A DNA stretch of 64,000 bases, from contig NZ_JADCNH010000021.1 of NCBI RefSeq assembly GCF_018904615.1, positions 1 to 64,000 on the forward strand, given 5' to 3'. A model generated the notes under the pieces. It saw only the letters and a program-made list of their open reading frames with translations. It was not told the origin of the DNA and did no database searches. Below, one piece after another: positions 45,221 through 55,182 of the stretch (its first letter is position 1; every line of letters starts with the position of its first letter). The stretch comes from Verticiella alkaliphila (lineage in GTDB: Bacteria; Pseudomonadota; Gammaproteobacteria; Burkholderiales; Burkholderiaceae_B). A program made the position numbers and the translations under genes.

Positions 45221-47174
45221 TGGCCTGCGGCACCACGGTGCCCAGCCGGGCCTTGAGCGATTGCGGCTCGCCCGTGAAAAGTGCCGTGTAGTAAGTGGCG
45301 TTGGAGAGCACGGCCTGGACGTACTTGCGCGTCTCGGCGAACGGAATCGTCTCGGCGAAGATCGCGCCTTCGACCGGGCCCCGATACGTTGAGCGCCAGT
45401 TGTGAGGACGCCCGGGACCGGCGTTGTAGCCGGCCGAGGCGAGGAGCTGCGAGCCCTGCAGATCCTGCAGCACGATGTTCAGGTAATTGGTGCCCAGCGT
45501 CGTGTTGACGTCGAAATCGTTCACGCGCGACGGCTGAAAATCCGTCATGCCGATCCGGTTGGCCACCCAGCGCGCCGTGGCCGGCATCAATTGCATGAGC
45601 CCGGAAGCGCCAACGCCCGAACGCGCCACGAGGACGAAGCGCGACTCCTGGCGGATGAGGCCATACACCCAGGCCGGGTCCAGGCCGATGGCGCGGGCCT
45701 TGGCCGTGACCTGCCCCTGGAACGGCGCGAGAAAGCGTTGGGCGAAGTTGTGCTCTTCGCGCGTGCGTTCGGCCGTGTTGACCACGCGATCGTAGAGGTG
45801 CGCCTCCTCGGCCAGCGCCGCCGCCGCAATCAGTTGACGGTCGCTCATGCCCCGCAGCGCATAGTTCCACTCGGGCACCGCCTCCGAGCGCCAGTTCAGC
45901 GCGAAGAGCGTCAGGGCGCGCTGCAATCCCGGGTTGGCACGCGCCTCGGCCATGTCCTTCTGCGTGGGCGTGGCCTTGGGCGGGATGCTCGTGAGCGTGC
46001 CCAGCTCTTCGGCGGCAAGCTGCCCATAATAATTGTGCTCGCGCGCGATGCTGCGATAGAGCGCCCGGGCCTCGTCGCCGCGCCCCAGCGCTTCGTGCGC
46101 CCGGGCCCGCCAATACACCCAGACGGTATCGTCCGGCAGCCCCGGTGGCAGTTGCTCGATGGTGCGCAGCACCCAGCGCCAGTCGACCGGGTCGTGGCGC
46201 AGCGCCGAGCGCACCCGCCACTCACCGCTGTACTCACCCAGACGAGTGCCGTCTGTCTCGCGGTACCAGTCCTGCGCAATGTCGTTCTGCCGCAGCGAGG
46301 CCAGCAACGCGAAGTGCGACTGCACCCAGGCGGCGTCCTGCGGTGGCAGGCGCTTCACCCAGGTGTCCCGGAAGTACCGGTAGCCGGGCAGCATGTCCTT
46401 GCGCGCCAGACGCGCCAGCGCCGTCACGGCCAGCTCGCGATCGCGCTGGGAGAGGTTGCCCTGCTCCTGGCGACGCAGCCACGGCATGGGATCGTTCCAC
46501 AGGGCGCCGAAGGCCTTCTGCTGCTCGCCATCCATCATGTAGCGCACGAAGCGGCGCGACACATCGAGGTTGTCGACGTCCACGGCCTCACGCAACTGGC
46601 GCGACAGGTCATCGAACTGGATGATGTTCTCGGTGACCAGCGTATCGTACAGATTCCAGCAGGCCGAGCCTGGCGCGAACACTGCCACGGCGTCCGCAGC
46701 CGACACCTTGGCACCCCCTGCATGACGGGCGTGCAGAATGGCACAGTCCGTCTGCGCGTTGGTCACGATGATGCCGTCAGCGAGGCGCCGCACGCTGGGG
46801 AAGTCGCCCGTGCGGGCCGCGGCGAGGATGCCATCGGCGCGCACACGCTGCTCCAGGTAGGTGCCCTGGTGCTGAGTGAGAAAGCGCGTGATCGCCGGCA
46901 TGGGCAGCGTGCGCGAGGCCGCGATCTGCTGGCGCAGCCACCAGTACTCGGGATAGGCGCCCAGCACGCCCTTGCTCGCCGCGGGCAACGCCGCCTCGAG
47001 CTTGTCCCACTGGCGTGCGTCGGCCAGCCGGCGCGCGGCGACGACGGCGCTGGTCTGCGCGTCGATCGAGGTCGTGGAGGTCTGGGCCTGCACCGGGGCG
47101 GCGGCAGCGAGTGCCGATGCCGCCATGACGGCGCCCAGGATACGATGCGGAATTCGGGTGCGGAACAATGGCAT
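45198..47174 (-). CDS. slt: Soluble lytic murein transglycosylase
   Basis: A 658-residue periplasmic enzyme with a signal peptide (to APVQAQ, ~30). A long alpha-helical superhelical U/L domain follows, then a C-terminal lysozyme-like SLT domain. Its catalytic Glu is in LIRQESRFV, followed by [17 protein letters not shown] and [10 protein letters not shown]. It cleaves peptidoglycan glycan strands, forming 1,6-anhydromuropeptides. ATG 47174 gives the signal peptide; longer starts overlap the divergent fau gene. The two divergent genes share bases 47168-47174 at their start codons, an unusually tight arrangement. Confidence 0.95.
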   Translation of the reverse strand: MPLFRTRIPHRILGAVMAASALAAAAPVQAQTSTTSIDAQTSAVVAARRLADARQWDKLEAALPAASKGVLGAYPEYWWLRQQIAASRTLPMPAITRFLTQHQGTYLEQRVRADGILAAARTGDFPSVRRLADGIIVTNAQTDCAILHARHAGGAKVSAADAVAVFAPGSACWNLYDTLVTENIIQFDDLSRQLREAVDVDNLDVSRRFVRYMMDGEQQKAFGALWNDPMPWLRRQEQGNLSQRDRELAVTALARLARKDMLPGYRYFRDTWVKRLPPQDAAWVQSHFALLASLRQNDIAQDWYRETDGTRLGEYSGEWRVRSALRHDPVDWRWVLRTIEQLPPGLPDDTVWVYWRARAHEALGRGDEARALYRSIAREHNYYGQLAAEELGTLTSIPPKATPTQKDMAEARANPGLQRALTLFALNWRSEAVPEWNYALRGMSDRQLIAAAALAEEAHLYDRVVNTAERTREEHNFAQRFLAPFQGQVTAKARAIGLDPAWVYGLIRQESRFVLVARSGVGASGLMQLMPATARWVANRIGMTDFQPSRVNDFDVNTTLGTNYLNIVLQDLQGSQLLASAGYNAGPGRPHNWRSTYRGPVEGAIFAETIPFAETRKYVQAVLSNATYYTALFTGEPQSLKARLGTVVPQANETTSIP

Positions 47175-47794
47175 TGGCAATGGACGGAAAGGATTCGAGC
47201 GCGAGCCGCCAGGCGCTACAGGATACCGCAGCAGCGGTGCGGCAACGCTTGCGTGAGGCACGCCGGGCGATGCCTGCTGAACAGATCGTCGCGGCAAGTG
47301 CGGCGATTCGCGGTCATCTTGCCCATGGTCTCGCAGGCCCCTTGGCCGGGCGCGCCGTGGCCGGCTTCTGGCCATTAGGCGGCGAGCCGGACCTGCGCCC
47401 ACTCCTCACGCACTGGGCGCAAAGCGGCGTGATCGTGACCTTGCCCACCGTGGCCGAGCGTGCGGCGCCCCTGCAGTTCCTGGCCTGGACCCCGGAGGCA
47501 CCGATGCGCACCGGTGCCTATGGCATCGCCGAGCCCGCGCCCGGGCCGGCCTGTCTGCCGGATATCGTGCTCGTCCCCATGCTGGGCTATACCTTGCAAG
47601 GCGAACGCGTGGGCTACGGTGGCGGCTACTACGACCGCACGCTGGCGGCCTGGCGCGAGGCCGGCCATGCCGTGCGAACCATCGGGATTGCCTGGAGAGC
47701 AAGCCGCCTCGCGCCGGGCGAGTACCCGTTCGCCGCGCACGACATGGCCATGGATGCCGTGGTGGACGAGACGGGCTGGCATCCGGCCCGCTGA
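47168..47794 (+). CDS. fau: 5-formyltetrahydrofolate cyclo-ligase
   Basis: A 208-residue enzyme of the 5-FTHF cyclo-ligase family, converting 5-formyl-THF to 5,10-methenyl-THF with ATP. The signature RVGYGGGYYDRTLAAW is at ~148-163. The N-terminal basic helix RQRLREARRAM and PMLGYTLQG are conserved. The start is either ATG 47168 or the in-frame ATG 47180; neither has a clear ribosome-binding site, and 47168 overlaps the slt start. It fits metabolically with metF and ahcY just downstream on the other strand. Confidence 0.93.
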   Translation: MALAMDGKDSSASRQALQDTAAAVRQRLREARRAMPAEQIVAASAAIRGHLAHGLAGPLAGRAVAGFWPLGGEPDLRPLLTHWAQSGVIVTLPTVAERAAPLQFLAWTPEAPMRTGAYGIAEPAPGPACLPDIVLVPMLGYTLQGERVGYGGGYYDRTLAAWREAGHAVRTIGIAWRASRLAPGEYPFAAHDMAMDAVVDETGWHPAR

Positions 47795-47856
47795 CAGACG
47801 GCGGCCGCGGGGAGCGGCCGCGCGGACCCGGGATCGCCCGGGCCGGCAGACGGGTT

Positions 47857-48702
47857 TTACTTCGCCACGCCCAGGCGATCGCACACCGTGCGCACGGCAT
47901 CGGCGCTGTTCAACGTGTAGAAGTGCAGCCCGGGCGCCCCGCCGGCGATGAGCTTCTCGCACAGGGACGTCACGACCTCGGCGCCGAAGTCGCGAATGCT
48001 CGCGCGGTCGTCGCCAAAGCCCGCCAGACGCAGCCGGATCCAGCGCGGGATCTCGGCGCCGCACATGTCGGAGAAGCGCTGCAGCTGGCTGTAGTTGGTG
48101 ATGGGCATGACGCCCGGCACGATAGGCGCGGTCACGCCCCTGGCCCGGGCGCGCTCGACGAAATCGAAGTACGCGTCGGGATTGAAGAAGTACTGCGTGA
48201 TCGCCGCGTTGGCCCCCGCCTGCATCTTCTCGACGAAGTGGCCGAGATCGGCCTCGGGGTTCGTGGCCTGCGGATGCGTCTCGGGATAGGCAGCCACTTC
48301 GATGTGGAACCAGTCGCCCGTTTCCTGGCGCACGAAGGCCACCAGATCGCGGGCGTAGCGCAGCTCGCCGGCCACGCCGCCCATGCCGGAGGGCAGATCG
48401 CCACGCAGCGCGACGAGCCGGCGAACGCCTTGTTCGCGATACACCGTAAGCAGATCGCGCAGGTGCTCGCGCGTGGCGCCCACGCAGGACAAATGCGGCG
48501 CCGCATCGAAGCCCAGGCCCTGCAGCAGACGCACGGCCTGCAGCGTGCCTTCACGCGTGGAGCCGCCGGCACCGAAGGTGACGCTCACGTAGGTCGGGGA
48601 GAGGCTCGCGCACTGCTCGGCCGCGCGCACGAGGCGCTCCTGGGCGGCCGTATCACGCGGCGGGAAGAACTCCAGGCTCAGGGCGGTGGAGGAGGAAGTC
48701 AT
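47857..48702 (-). CDS. metF: Methylenetetrahydrofolate reductase
   Basis: A 281-residue FAD-dependent TIM-barrel enzyme that makes 5-methyl-THF for methionine synthesis. Conserved segments: LEFFPPRDTAA at the start, VSVTFGAGGSTREGT, HLSCVGATREHLRDLL, LRGDLPSG and ITQYFFNPDAYFDF. ATG 48702 is preceded by GCCGCC but matches the family N-terminus. It is the third gene of the SAH-riboswitch transcript after ahcY and a small membrane protein gene, consistent with co-control of the methyl cycle. Confidence 0.96.
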   Translation of the reverse strand: MTSSSTALSLEFFPPRDTAAQERLVRAAEQCASLSPTYVSVTFGAGGSTREGTLQAVRLLQGLGFDAAPHLSCVGATREHLRDLLTVYREQGVRRLVALRGDLPSGMGGVAGELRYARDLVAFVRQETGDWFHIEVAAYPETHPQATNPEADLGHFVEKMQAGANAAITQYFFNPDAYFDFVERARARGVTAPIVPGVMPITNYSQLQRFSDMCGAEIPRWIRLRLAGFGDDRASIRDFGAEVVTSLCEKLIAGGAPGLHFYTLNSADAVRTVCDRLGVAK

Positions 48703-48830
48703 GGCGGCAATCGATGAAAGACGGGGCGGGACGGCATGAAGCCGCCCCGCCCCGGAGTCTGCACGCGCCCGGCATGCCGGGCGCGGCCACGGCGCACGGT
48801 AGCTCCAGAGCACCGTGCGCGGCGACGGCC

Positions 48831-49169
48831 TCAGCCGATCAACGAAGTCAGCAGGCCGGAGATGAGGCTATAGAGCAAGGCGCCGATCACGGCCCACCAG
48901 AAGCCGTTCACCTTGAAGCCTGAGAGCACCGAACCCGCCAACCAGAACAGCAGGGCATTGAGCACCAGCAGGAACAGGCCGAGGGTAAGAATGGTGATGG
49001 GCAGCGTCAGGAATACCAGGATCGGCTTGACCAACATGTTGAGCAAGCCGATCACCAACGCCGCGATCATCGCCGAGCCGAAGCTGGCCACGGCAACGCC
49101 GGGCAGGATGTAGGCCACGACGAGCAACGCCACCGAATTCAACAACCAGACCAGAAGCAGCGACAACAT
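48831..49169 (-). CDS. Four-helix PF04020-type (phage holin superfamily IV) membrane protein
   Basis: 112 residues with four closely packed hydrophobic helices (LLLVWLLNSVALLVVAYILPG; ALVIGLLNMLVKPILVFLTLP; ILTLGLFLLVLNALLFWLAG; WWAVIGALLYSLISGLLTSL). This is the PF04020 pattern with its NxLVKPI and PITILTLGLF signatures. Despite the holin label it is not a phage gene here. It recurs between ahcY and metF in betaproteobacteria, where its role is unknown. ATG 49169 has GGGGAA upstream. It lies 48 bp after ahcY. Confidence 0.9.
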   Translation of the reverse strand: MLSLLLVWLLNSVALLVVAYILPGVAVASFGSAMIAALVIGLLNMLVKPILVFLTLPITILTLGLFLLVLNALLFWLAGSVLSGFKVNGFWWAVIGALLYSLISGLLTSLIG

Positions 49170-49217
49170 GGTGATTCCCCAAGGTAAAGGCCCCGGTGGG
49201 GCCGTGAACAACAAACC

Positions 49218-50636
49218 TTAGTAGCGATAGTGGTCGGGCTTGAACGGCCCTTCCTGCGGCACCCCGATGTAGCTGGCCTGCGCGTCGCTCAACGTCGTGA
49301 GCTGCACACCCAGCTTCTTCAGATGCAGCCTCGCTACCTTCTCGTCCAGGCGCTTAGGCAAGACATATACCTGACCCTTCGTGTAGGCCTCGTTGCGCGT
49401 GAAGAGCTCGATCTGGGCGATCGTCTGATTGGCGAACGACGAGGACATCACGAACGACGGGTGGCCGGTGGCGCAGCCCAGGTTCACCAGACGGCCTTGC
49501 GCGAGCAGGATGATGCGCTTGCCATCGGGGAAGATGATGTGGTCGACCTGGGGCTTGATCTCTTCCCAGGTGTAGTCGTTCAGCGAGGCGACGTCGATCT
49601 CGTTGTCGAAGTGACCGATGTTGCACACGATGGCCTCGTCCTTCATGGCCTTCATGTGATCGTGCGTGATGACGTGGTAGTTGCCGGTGGCGGTGACGAA
49701 GATGTCGGCCTTGTCGGCGGCGTATTCCATCGTCACGACCTTGTAGCCTTCCATCGCGGCCTGCAGCGCGCAGATGGGATCGACTTCGGTGACCCACACC
49801 TGGGCACGCAGCGCGCCGAGGGCCTGGGCGCAGCCCTTGCCCACGTCGCCATAGCCCACGACCACGGCGACCTTGCCCGCGACCATGACGTCGGTGGCGC
49901 GCTTGATGCCGTCGACCAGCGACTCACGGCAGCCGTAGAGGTTGTCGAACTTGGACTTGGTGACCGAGTCGTTGACGTTGATGGCGGCAAACGCGAGCTC
50001 GCCCTTTTGCGACATCTGGTACAGGCGATGCACGCCCGTGGTGGTCTCTTCGGTCACGCCCTGGATCTGGGCCAGACGGGTGGAATACCACTTCGGGTCA
50101 CGGGCGAGCGTGGCCTTGATCGAGGCGAAGAGGAAGGTCTCTTCTTCGCTGCCCGGATTCTCCAGCAGGCTGGCGTCGGATTCGGCACGCGCGCCCAGGT
50201 GCAGCAGCAGCGTGGCGTCGCCGCCGTCGTCCAGGATCATGTTGGCCTGCTCACCCGGCCATTCGAAGATCTGGTGCGTGTAGTTCCAGTAGTCTTCCAG
50301 CGTTTCGCCCTTGACGGCGAACACCGGCGTGCCGCTGGCGGCGATGGCCGCAGCAGCGTGATCCTGCGTCGAGAAGATGTTGCACGAGGCCCAGCGCACG
50401 TCCGCGCCAAGCGCCTTCAGCGTCTCGATCAGCACGGCGGTCTGGATGGTCATGTGCAGGCTGCCCGCGATGCGCGCGCCCTTCAGCGGCTGGGCGGCAG
50501 CGTACTCTTCGCGGATGGCCATGAGGCCGGGCATTTCGGTTTCCGCGATGGCGATCTCGCGGCGGCCCCACTCGGCCAGGGAAATGTCGGTGATGCGGTA
50601 ATCGGCTTGCGTGCCGGTGTCGGTAACAGCGTTCAT
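49218..50636 (-). CDS. ahcY: S-adenosylhomocysteine hydrolase
   Basis: A 472-residue NAD-dependent enzyme that splits S-adenosylhomocysteine into adenosine and homocysteine and so relieves product inhibition of methyltransferases. NAD-binding Rossmann motif [15 protein letters not shown]; substrate segments [15 protein letters not shown] and [14 protein letters not shown]-terminal KPDHYRY. ATG 50636 with AGGAG 5 bp upstream fixes the start. An SAH riboswitch lies 73 bp upstream. Confidence 0.98.
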   Translation of the reverse strand: MNAVTDTGTQADYRITDISLAEWGRREIAIAETEMPGLMAIREEYAAAQPLKGARIAGSLHMTIQTAVLIETLKALGADVRWASCNIFSTQDHAAAAIAASGTPVFAVKGETLEDYWNYTHQIFEWPGEQANMILDDGGDATLLLHLGARAESDASLLENPGSEEETFLFASIKATLARDPKWYSTRLAQIQGVTEETTTGVHRLYQMSQKGELAFAAINVNDSVTKSKFDNLYGCRESLVDGIKRATDVMVAGKVAVVVGYGDVGKGCAQALGALRAQVWVTEVDPICALQAAMEGYKVVTMEYAADKADIFVTATGNYHVITHDHMKAMKDEAIVCNIGHFDNEIDVASLNDYTWEEIKPQVDHIIFPDGKRIILLAQGRLVNLGCATGHPSFVMSSSFANQTIAQIELFTRNEAYTKGQVYVLPKRLDEKVARLHLKKLGVQLTTLSDAQASYIGVPQEGPFKPDHYRY

Positions 50637-50708
50637 GGGGGCTCCTTGAACCTGCATCCACGCGCAGGCATGCCCCATGGCCCGCCCACCTCGCGAATGC
50701 ATAGATGA

Positions 50709-50812
50709 ACGAGCGCGGTTGCCACAGCCCGGTGCGTGCGCGCCGCGAAGACGCCGTCACTGCCGGGGGATCCGAGCCTGGCGGGGGAACCCCGTCGCAA
50801 CGCTCCTCGGAA
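50709..50812 (-). ncRNA. S-adenosylhomocysteine (SAH) riboswitch
   Basis: In the ahcY leader the minus strand reads CCGAGGAGCGTTGCGACGGG, then GCCAGGCTCGG, then GACGGCG and a closing AACCGCGCTCG. These are the conserved core blocks of the SAH riboswitch in the right order. CCGAGG pairs with the CTCGG and GAGCG with the terminal CGCTC. It turns on ahcY expression when SAH accumulates. Confidence 0.92.
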
Positions 50813-50898
50813 AACCTGAGCATTGTAGCGGGGAATCCGGGCGGGCGGCACGTCTTCTCCCGCGCCGCCCAGGGGGCCGCTTGCCACGGCGGCAGGAT

Positions 50899-52892
50899 TC
50901 AGCGCAGCCCGGTGGCGAGCACCTGATCCAGCACCGTCGTGAAGCGGCGCGCGTTCTGAAAACCGATCACCCGCGTGTGGCGTTGCTCGCGGCCCTGCGC
51001 ATCGAAGAAGATGATGCCGGGCGGGCCGAAGAGCCGGAAGCGCTTGAGAAGCGCACGATGATCGCCATTGTTGGCGGTGACGTCTGCCTGCACCAGCACT
51101 AGCTGGCCCATCCGCGCGGCCACGCCGGGGTCGGTGAAGGTGAAGCGCTCCATCTCCTTGCAGGACACGCACCAGTCGGCGTAGAAATCCAGCATGACGG
51201 GCCGGCCGCGATTGGCCGCGATCACGGCGTCGAGCTCGGCGACCGAATTCACTCGTTGGAAGGTCGGGTGCGCAGCGGCGCCCTGCACCGCGCCGCCCGC
51301 CGCCGACGCTGACGCACCGACTGCGCCGCCTGGCGCGAGCCAATCCGACACGGCCGGCCCCCGCGTGCCCGGCACGGCAGACGGCGCGGCAATCGGTGCT
51401 GCCACGGGTGCGGTGCGCGACGCGGCCAGATGCGCGAGCGGCTGCAACGGATCGCGGCCACCGCTGGCCACACCCACGGCCTGCACCACGCCGATCACGG
51501 CGAAGACCCAGCCCAGCCCCTTGCCCAGCCTGGCTGCCGTGCCCGCCTCGCGTGGCAAGGCGTCGAATGCGCGCAGCAGGCTCGCGGCGAACAACGCGAG
51601 CACTGCCCAACCCGCCATCTGCAGCCACATCGGCAGCACGGGCAGCAACATCCACCAGGCCACGGCCAGCAGCAGCATGCCGAAGAGGCGATTGACGCCC
51701 TCCATCCAGGGGCCGGCACGCGGCAGTAGCGTGCCGGCGGACAGCCCGGCGATGAGCAGCGTCACGCCCATGCCCCAGGCGAGCGCGAACAACGCCACCG
51801 CCCCCAGCACGACATCGCTCGTCTGCGAGATGTACAGGAGTGCGCCGGCCAGCGGTGCTGCCACGCAAGGCCCGACGATGAGGGCCGACACCGCCCCCAT
51901 GCCGAAGGCGCCCGTGAAGCGTCCGCCCGGCATGCGGTTGGCCCAACCCGAGGCCCGCGCCTGCCAGCTCGCCGGCACCTGGAACGTGAAAGCGCCGAAC
52001 ATGCCCAGCGCCAGCACCACCAGCAAGAGCGCGAACACGCTCAACACCCATGGCGTCTGCAGGGCGGCCGCCAGGCTGGCACCGGTGAGCCCGGCGGCGA
52101 CGCCGGCCGCCGTGTAGACCAGCGACATGCCCAACACATAAGTTGCCGCGAGCCCCAGCCCGCGCAGCCGGCGTGGCTCACGCTGGCCCTGGCGCTGGGC
52201 ATCGCCCACCAGAATCGACGACAGAATCGGCAGCATCGGCAGCACGCACGGCGTGAGCGAGAGCAGCACACCGAGGAGGAAGAACACCCCAGCCGTCTGC
52301 CACAGGCTGGACGTGGCAAGCGCATCGGCGAGACCCACGTCGTTTGCGCCCAGCAAGGCCAGCCAGCCGCCGGACGCCGGCGGCGCATCAGCCTGCGCCG
52401 CCCAGGCCCCGTCCTCCACCGACAAGGCCACGCGCTGGGTCTGCGGCGGGTAGCACAGGCCGGCGTCGGCGCAGCCCTGGCTTGTCGCGAGCAAGGTGAT
52501 CGCCTGGGGCTGCCCTTGCAGCGGCACGCGCACGGCAACCGCGTCGCGGTGTGTCTCCAGGTCCTTTTCAAAGACTTGGTCGTAGATCACCGTCCGCGCG
52601 GGATCTGGGGCTCGCCCAGCACACCCGCCTGCGGCGGATCGGTCGAGAAGCCGATCTGGTCGTGATAGAGGTAATACGCCGGTGCGATGCGCCAGGACAC
52701 CTCCACCACATCGGGTGCGACCATCTGGGCGCTGATCCGAAAGGCCTCGTCCGGCGGCAGGAAATCGTCTTCGGACAGGGCCCAGGCACGCGAGGCGGCC
52801 AGGCACAGCACGAGCCCCAGCCAGGCCAGGGCCAACCAGGACGTGAAGGAGGAACCCCGCGGCAAGCGGCGGGCAGGCGACACGAACACCAT
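50899..52892 (-). pseudogene. dsbD: Thiol:disulfide interchange protein DsbD, interrupted by one frameshift
   Basis: ATG 52892 starts a signal peptide and the N-terminal domain (SEDDFLPPDEAFRISAQMV, YYLYHDQIGF) but stops at 52587 after PQIPRGR. The remaining protein continues in another frame from TVIYDQVFEKDLETHRDAV to the stop at 50899. It has eight membrane helices with TPCVLPMLPI and IVGPCVAAPLAG (redox cysteines) and a thioredoxin-like domain with WCVSCKEME. One inserted or lost base near 52588-52605, in a run of CGCGCGG, would join the two. If real, electron supply to DsbC-type isomerases would be lost. If a sequencing error, the protein is a complete ~660-residue DsbD. It lies 6 bp after cutA. 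Confidence 0.88.
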
Positions 52893-52898
52893 GGACAC

Positions 52899-53237
52899 TC
52901 AGTGCAAAGGGGTGCCCGTCTCGGCGCGCACCCATTCAAGATAGGCCGGCAGCCCGCCCTCGACCGGAACGACCACCGCCTCCGGAACCTCGTAGGGATG
53001 CAAGGTGACGAGCATCTCGAGCAAGGCGGCTTCCTGGGCGCGCGTGGTCTTGATCAGCAGCGGGACTTCCTCGGCGCCTTCGATGACGCCCTGCCAGCGG
53101 TACATGGACAGCATGGGCGGGCCAAGGTTCACGCAGGCCGCGAGGCCTGCTTCCAGCAGCTCGTGGGCAATCCGCTTGGCCACCAGCAGGTCCGGCGCGT
53201 TGCTCACGACCAGAATCACGTCATTCTGCATGCTCAT
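52899..53237 (-). CDS. cutA: Divalent cation tolerance protein CutA
   Basis: 112 residues forming the CutA1 ferredoxin-like trimer fold: ILVVSNAPDLLVAKRIAHEL, AACVNLGPPMLSMYRWQG, LIKTTRAQEAALLEM and HPYEVPEAVVVPVEGG. The family is implicated in copper tolerance in E. coli; its molecular role is unclear. The preferred start is ATG 53237, with AGGA upstream; two more in-frame ATGs lie near. The cutA-dsbD pair is common in proteobacteria. Confidence 0.93.
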   Translation of the reverse strand: MSMQNDVILVVSNAPDLLVAKRIAHELLEAGLAACVNLGPPMLSMYRWQGVIEGAEEVPLLIKTTRAQEAALLEMLVTLHPYEVPEAVVVPVEGGLPAYLEWVRAETGTPLH

Positions 53238-53260
53238 CCTCGCATCCATTCTTCGCGGCC

Positions 53261-54208
53261 TCAGCGCAGCAGGCGCCGGCGGATCAATCCGCCGGCCAGC
53301 CAGATGGCGAGCGCCGCCGTCACCAGCAGCTGCAGCACGAGCCAGCCGGCACCTGCCGGGATCTCGCCCAGCACCAGGGGCCGGATCAGCTGGATGGCCG
53401 GCGACAGCGGCAGCCACTGCATCACCGCCGTCACGGCAGCCGGCAGCTCGGCTACCGGAAAGAACACGCCAGAGAGGAACACCATGGGCGTCACGCCCAG
53501 CGTGAAGTAATACATGAAGAAATCGTACCCACGCGCCACCGTGGTGACGACCATCGCCAGGGCGGCGAAGGTGATGCCTGCCACGGCCAGCACGAGCGGA
53601 ATCGCGAGCAGCGTGGGCGCGCGCGAGATGTCGAAGAGCGCCACCACGATCAGTATCGCCACGCCACTCTTGAAAGCCTTGGCCGCGGCCCACAGCACCT
53701 CGGCCCAGAGCACGTCGTCCAGCGAGAGGGGCGTGTTGAGCATGCCCTCCCAGGTGCGCTGCACCTGCAATCGCGAGAACGCGCTGTACGTGGCCTCGAA
53801 GGTGGCGCCATACAGCGCGCCCATGCAGATCGAGCCTGCCGCGAGAAACGTGATGTACGGCACGCCGTCGATGGCGGGCAAGAGCCGGCCCAGGCCGTAG
53901 CCCAGCGCCAGAAGCACGATCATCGGATCGAGGACGTCGCCCAGCACCGTGGTGCCGGCCGTCTTGCGCCAGACCAGGAAGTTGCGCCGGAAGACGGCGA
54001 CAACGAGCCAGCTGGGCGCGGGCCAGCGCCAGTCGCCGCGACGCGGCGACGGAGAAGGCGCGCCCGCGACGTCCGATGGCGGCACCGAGGCGCCTGCAGC
54101 GGCGATCCTGTCCTGCGGCGAGGTCGACAGCGTCGACGCTGCCTGCGGGTCATGGCGCTCGGCGCCGTCCTCGGCAGCCAGAGCCTTGCGATCCGTGGGC
54201 GCGTTCAT
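53261..54208 (-). CDS. ABC-2 type transporter permease, NodJ-like
   Basis: A 315-residue protein. A ~65-residue hydrophilic Ala/Ser/Pro-rich N-terminus precedes six membrane helices, with [22 protein letters not shown] before the first and [20 protein letters not shown] in the core, typical of ABC-2/NodJ permeases. The N-terminal extension is longer than usual. The real start might be nearer the helices, but the ATG overlaps the ATPase stop by 4 bp (54205-54208), which supports it. With the upstream ATPase it forms an export system for a lipid, polysaccharide or drug; substrate unknown. Confidence 0.88.
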   Translation of the reverse strand: MNAPTDRKALAAEDGAERHDPQAASTLSTSPQDRIAAAGASVPPSDVAGAPSPSPRRGDWRWPAPSWLVVAVFRRNFLVWRKTAGTTVLGDVLDPMIVLLALGYGLGRLLPAIDGVPYITFLAAGSICMGALYGATFEATYSAFSRLQVQRTWEGMLNTPLSLDDVLWAEVLWAAAKAFKSGVAILIVVALFDISRAPTLLAIPLVLAVAGITFAALAMVVTTVARGYDFFMYYFTLGVTPMVFLSGVFFPVAELPAAVTAVMQWLPLSPAIQLIRPLVLGEIPAGAGWLVLQLLVTAALAIWLAGGLIRRRLLR

Positions 54209-55158
54209 CCTTCCTCCCGCATGCCACGACCGGTCAGGCGAAGGAACAAGTCCTCCAGATTGGCCGGGCGCTGTAGATAGTGCACGTCATCGCGGCCCGC
54301 CAGCGTACGCACCACGGGCTCGGCGTGCTCGACATAACAGAAGGCCGTCTCGCCGCTGACCTCGATGCGGCCGGGCAAGGCGGCGCGATGGGCATCCAGC
54401 CACGCCTGCATGCCGTCGCCATAGACTTCCACCACCATGGGCTCGAGGTGCTGCGCGATCAGCGCGCGCGGTGGGCCCTCGACCATCATGCGGCCGTGAT
54501 CGATCACGCCCAGACGGTTGCACAGGCGCTCGGCCTCGTCCATGAAGTGCGTGGTCAGCAGAATCGTCTTGCCGCGGGCCAGCAGCGCCCGCAGGCGTTC
54601 CCACACCAGGTGGCGCGCCTGCGGATCCAGGCCGGTGGTGGGCTCGTCGAGCACGATCAGATCCGGATCGTTGACCATGGCGCGCGCCAGCGTCAATCGG
54701 CGCTTCATGCCGCCGGAGAGTTCGTTGATGCGCGCATGCCGCTTGGCCGACAGGGCGGCGAAATCGAGCAGCTCAGGGATGCGTGCGCGCACCTGGGCGC
54801 TGGACATTCCGAAGTAGCGCCCGAAGACGAGAAGATTCTCCTCGACGGTGAAATCCGGATCCAGGCTGTCGAGCTGGGGCACCACGCCCACCCGGGCGCG
54901 CGCGGCCTGGGCCTGCACGGGGATGGCGTGGCCCAATACGTCGATACGGCCACCATCGAAGGGGGTGAGGCCGAGCAGCGCGCGCAGCGTCGTCGTCTTG
55001 CCTGCCCCGTTGGGCCCGAGCAGCCCATAGCACTCGCCCGGCCGAATCACGAAGGACAGGCCATCGACGATGACCTTCTCGCCATAACGCTTGTACAGAC
55101 GCTCGACGGTCAGGGCCGACGGCGAGCCAGCGGGGGCGGGGGCCAGGGATGCGCTCAT
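54205..55158 (-). CDS. ABC transporter ATP-binding protein, NodI-like
   Basis: A 317-residue ATPase. Walker [10 protein letters not shown] at 48-56, Q-loop [13 protein letters not shown], signature LSGGMKRR, Walker [13 protein letters not shown] and H-loop [11 protein letters not shown]. The C-terminal ~90 residues form the regulatory region of the NodI/ABC-2 exporter group. It pairs with the NodJ-like permease (4-bp overlap). No nod genes are near, so nodulation is not implied. Confidence 0.93.
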   Translation of the reverse strand: MSASLAPAPAGSPSALTVERLYKRYGEKVIVDGLSFVIRPGECYGLLGPNGAGKTTTLRALLGLTPFDGGRIDVLGHAIPVQAQAARARVGVVPQLDSLDPDFTVEENLLVFGRYFGMSSAQVRARIPELLDFAALSAKRHARINELSGGMKRRLTLARAMVNDPDLIVLDEPTTGLDPQARHLVWERLRALLARGKTILLTTHFMDEAERLCNRLGVIDHGRMMVEGPPRALIAQHLEPMVVEVYGDGMQAWLDAHRAALPGRIEVSGETAFCYVEHAEPVVRTLAGRDDVHYLQRPANLEDLFLRLTGRGMREEG

Positions 55159-55182
55159 CGGAGCATTCTACCGGGCCGGCCC

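Noticed and set aside
48764-48785. 22-bp perfect palindrome CGCGCCCGG-CATG-CCGGGCGCG upstream of metF as an operator
   Set aside because: It lies in a GC-only stretch with a second hairpin beside it (48722-48750), has no match to a known operator and is easily explained as an mRNA stem inside the ahcY-metF transcript.
48831-49169. Prophage remnant based on the holin-type membrane protein
   Set aside because: No other phage gene is present. This family is a regular member of ahcY-metF operons in betaproteobacteria.
49230-50708. Long plus-strand frame across ahcY
   Set aside because: Antisense shadow of ahcY, and it would also overlap the SAH riboswitch.
54205-55158. Nodulation genes nodI/nodJ
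   Set aside because: Only family-level similarity of ABC-2 exporters; no nod box or other nod genes.
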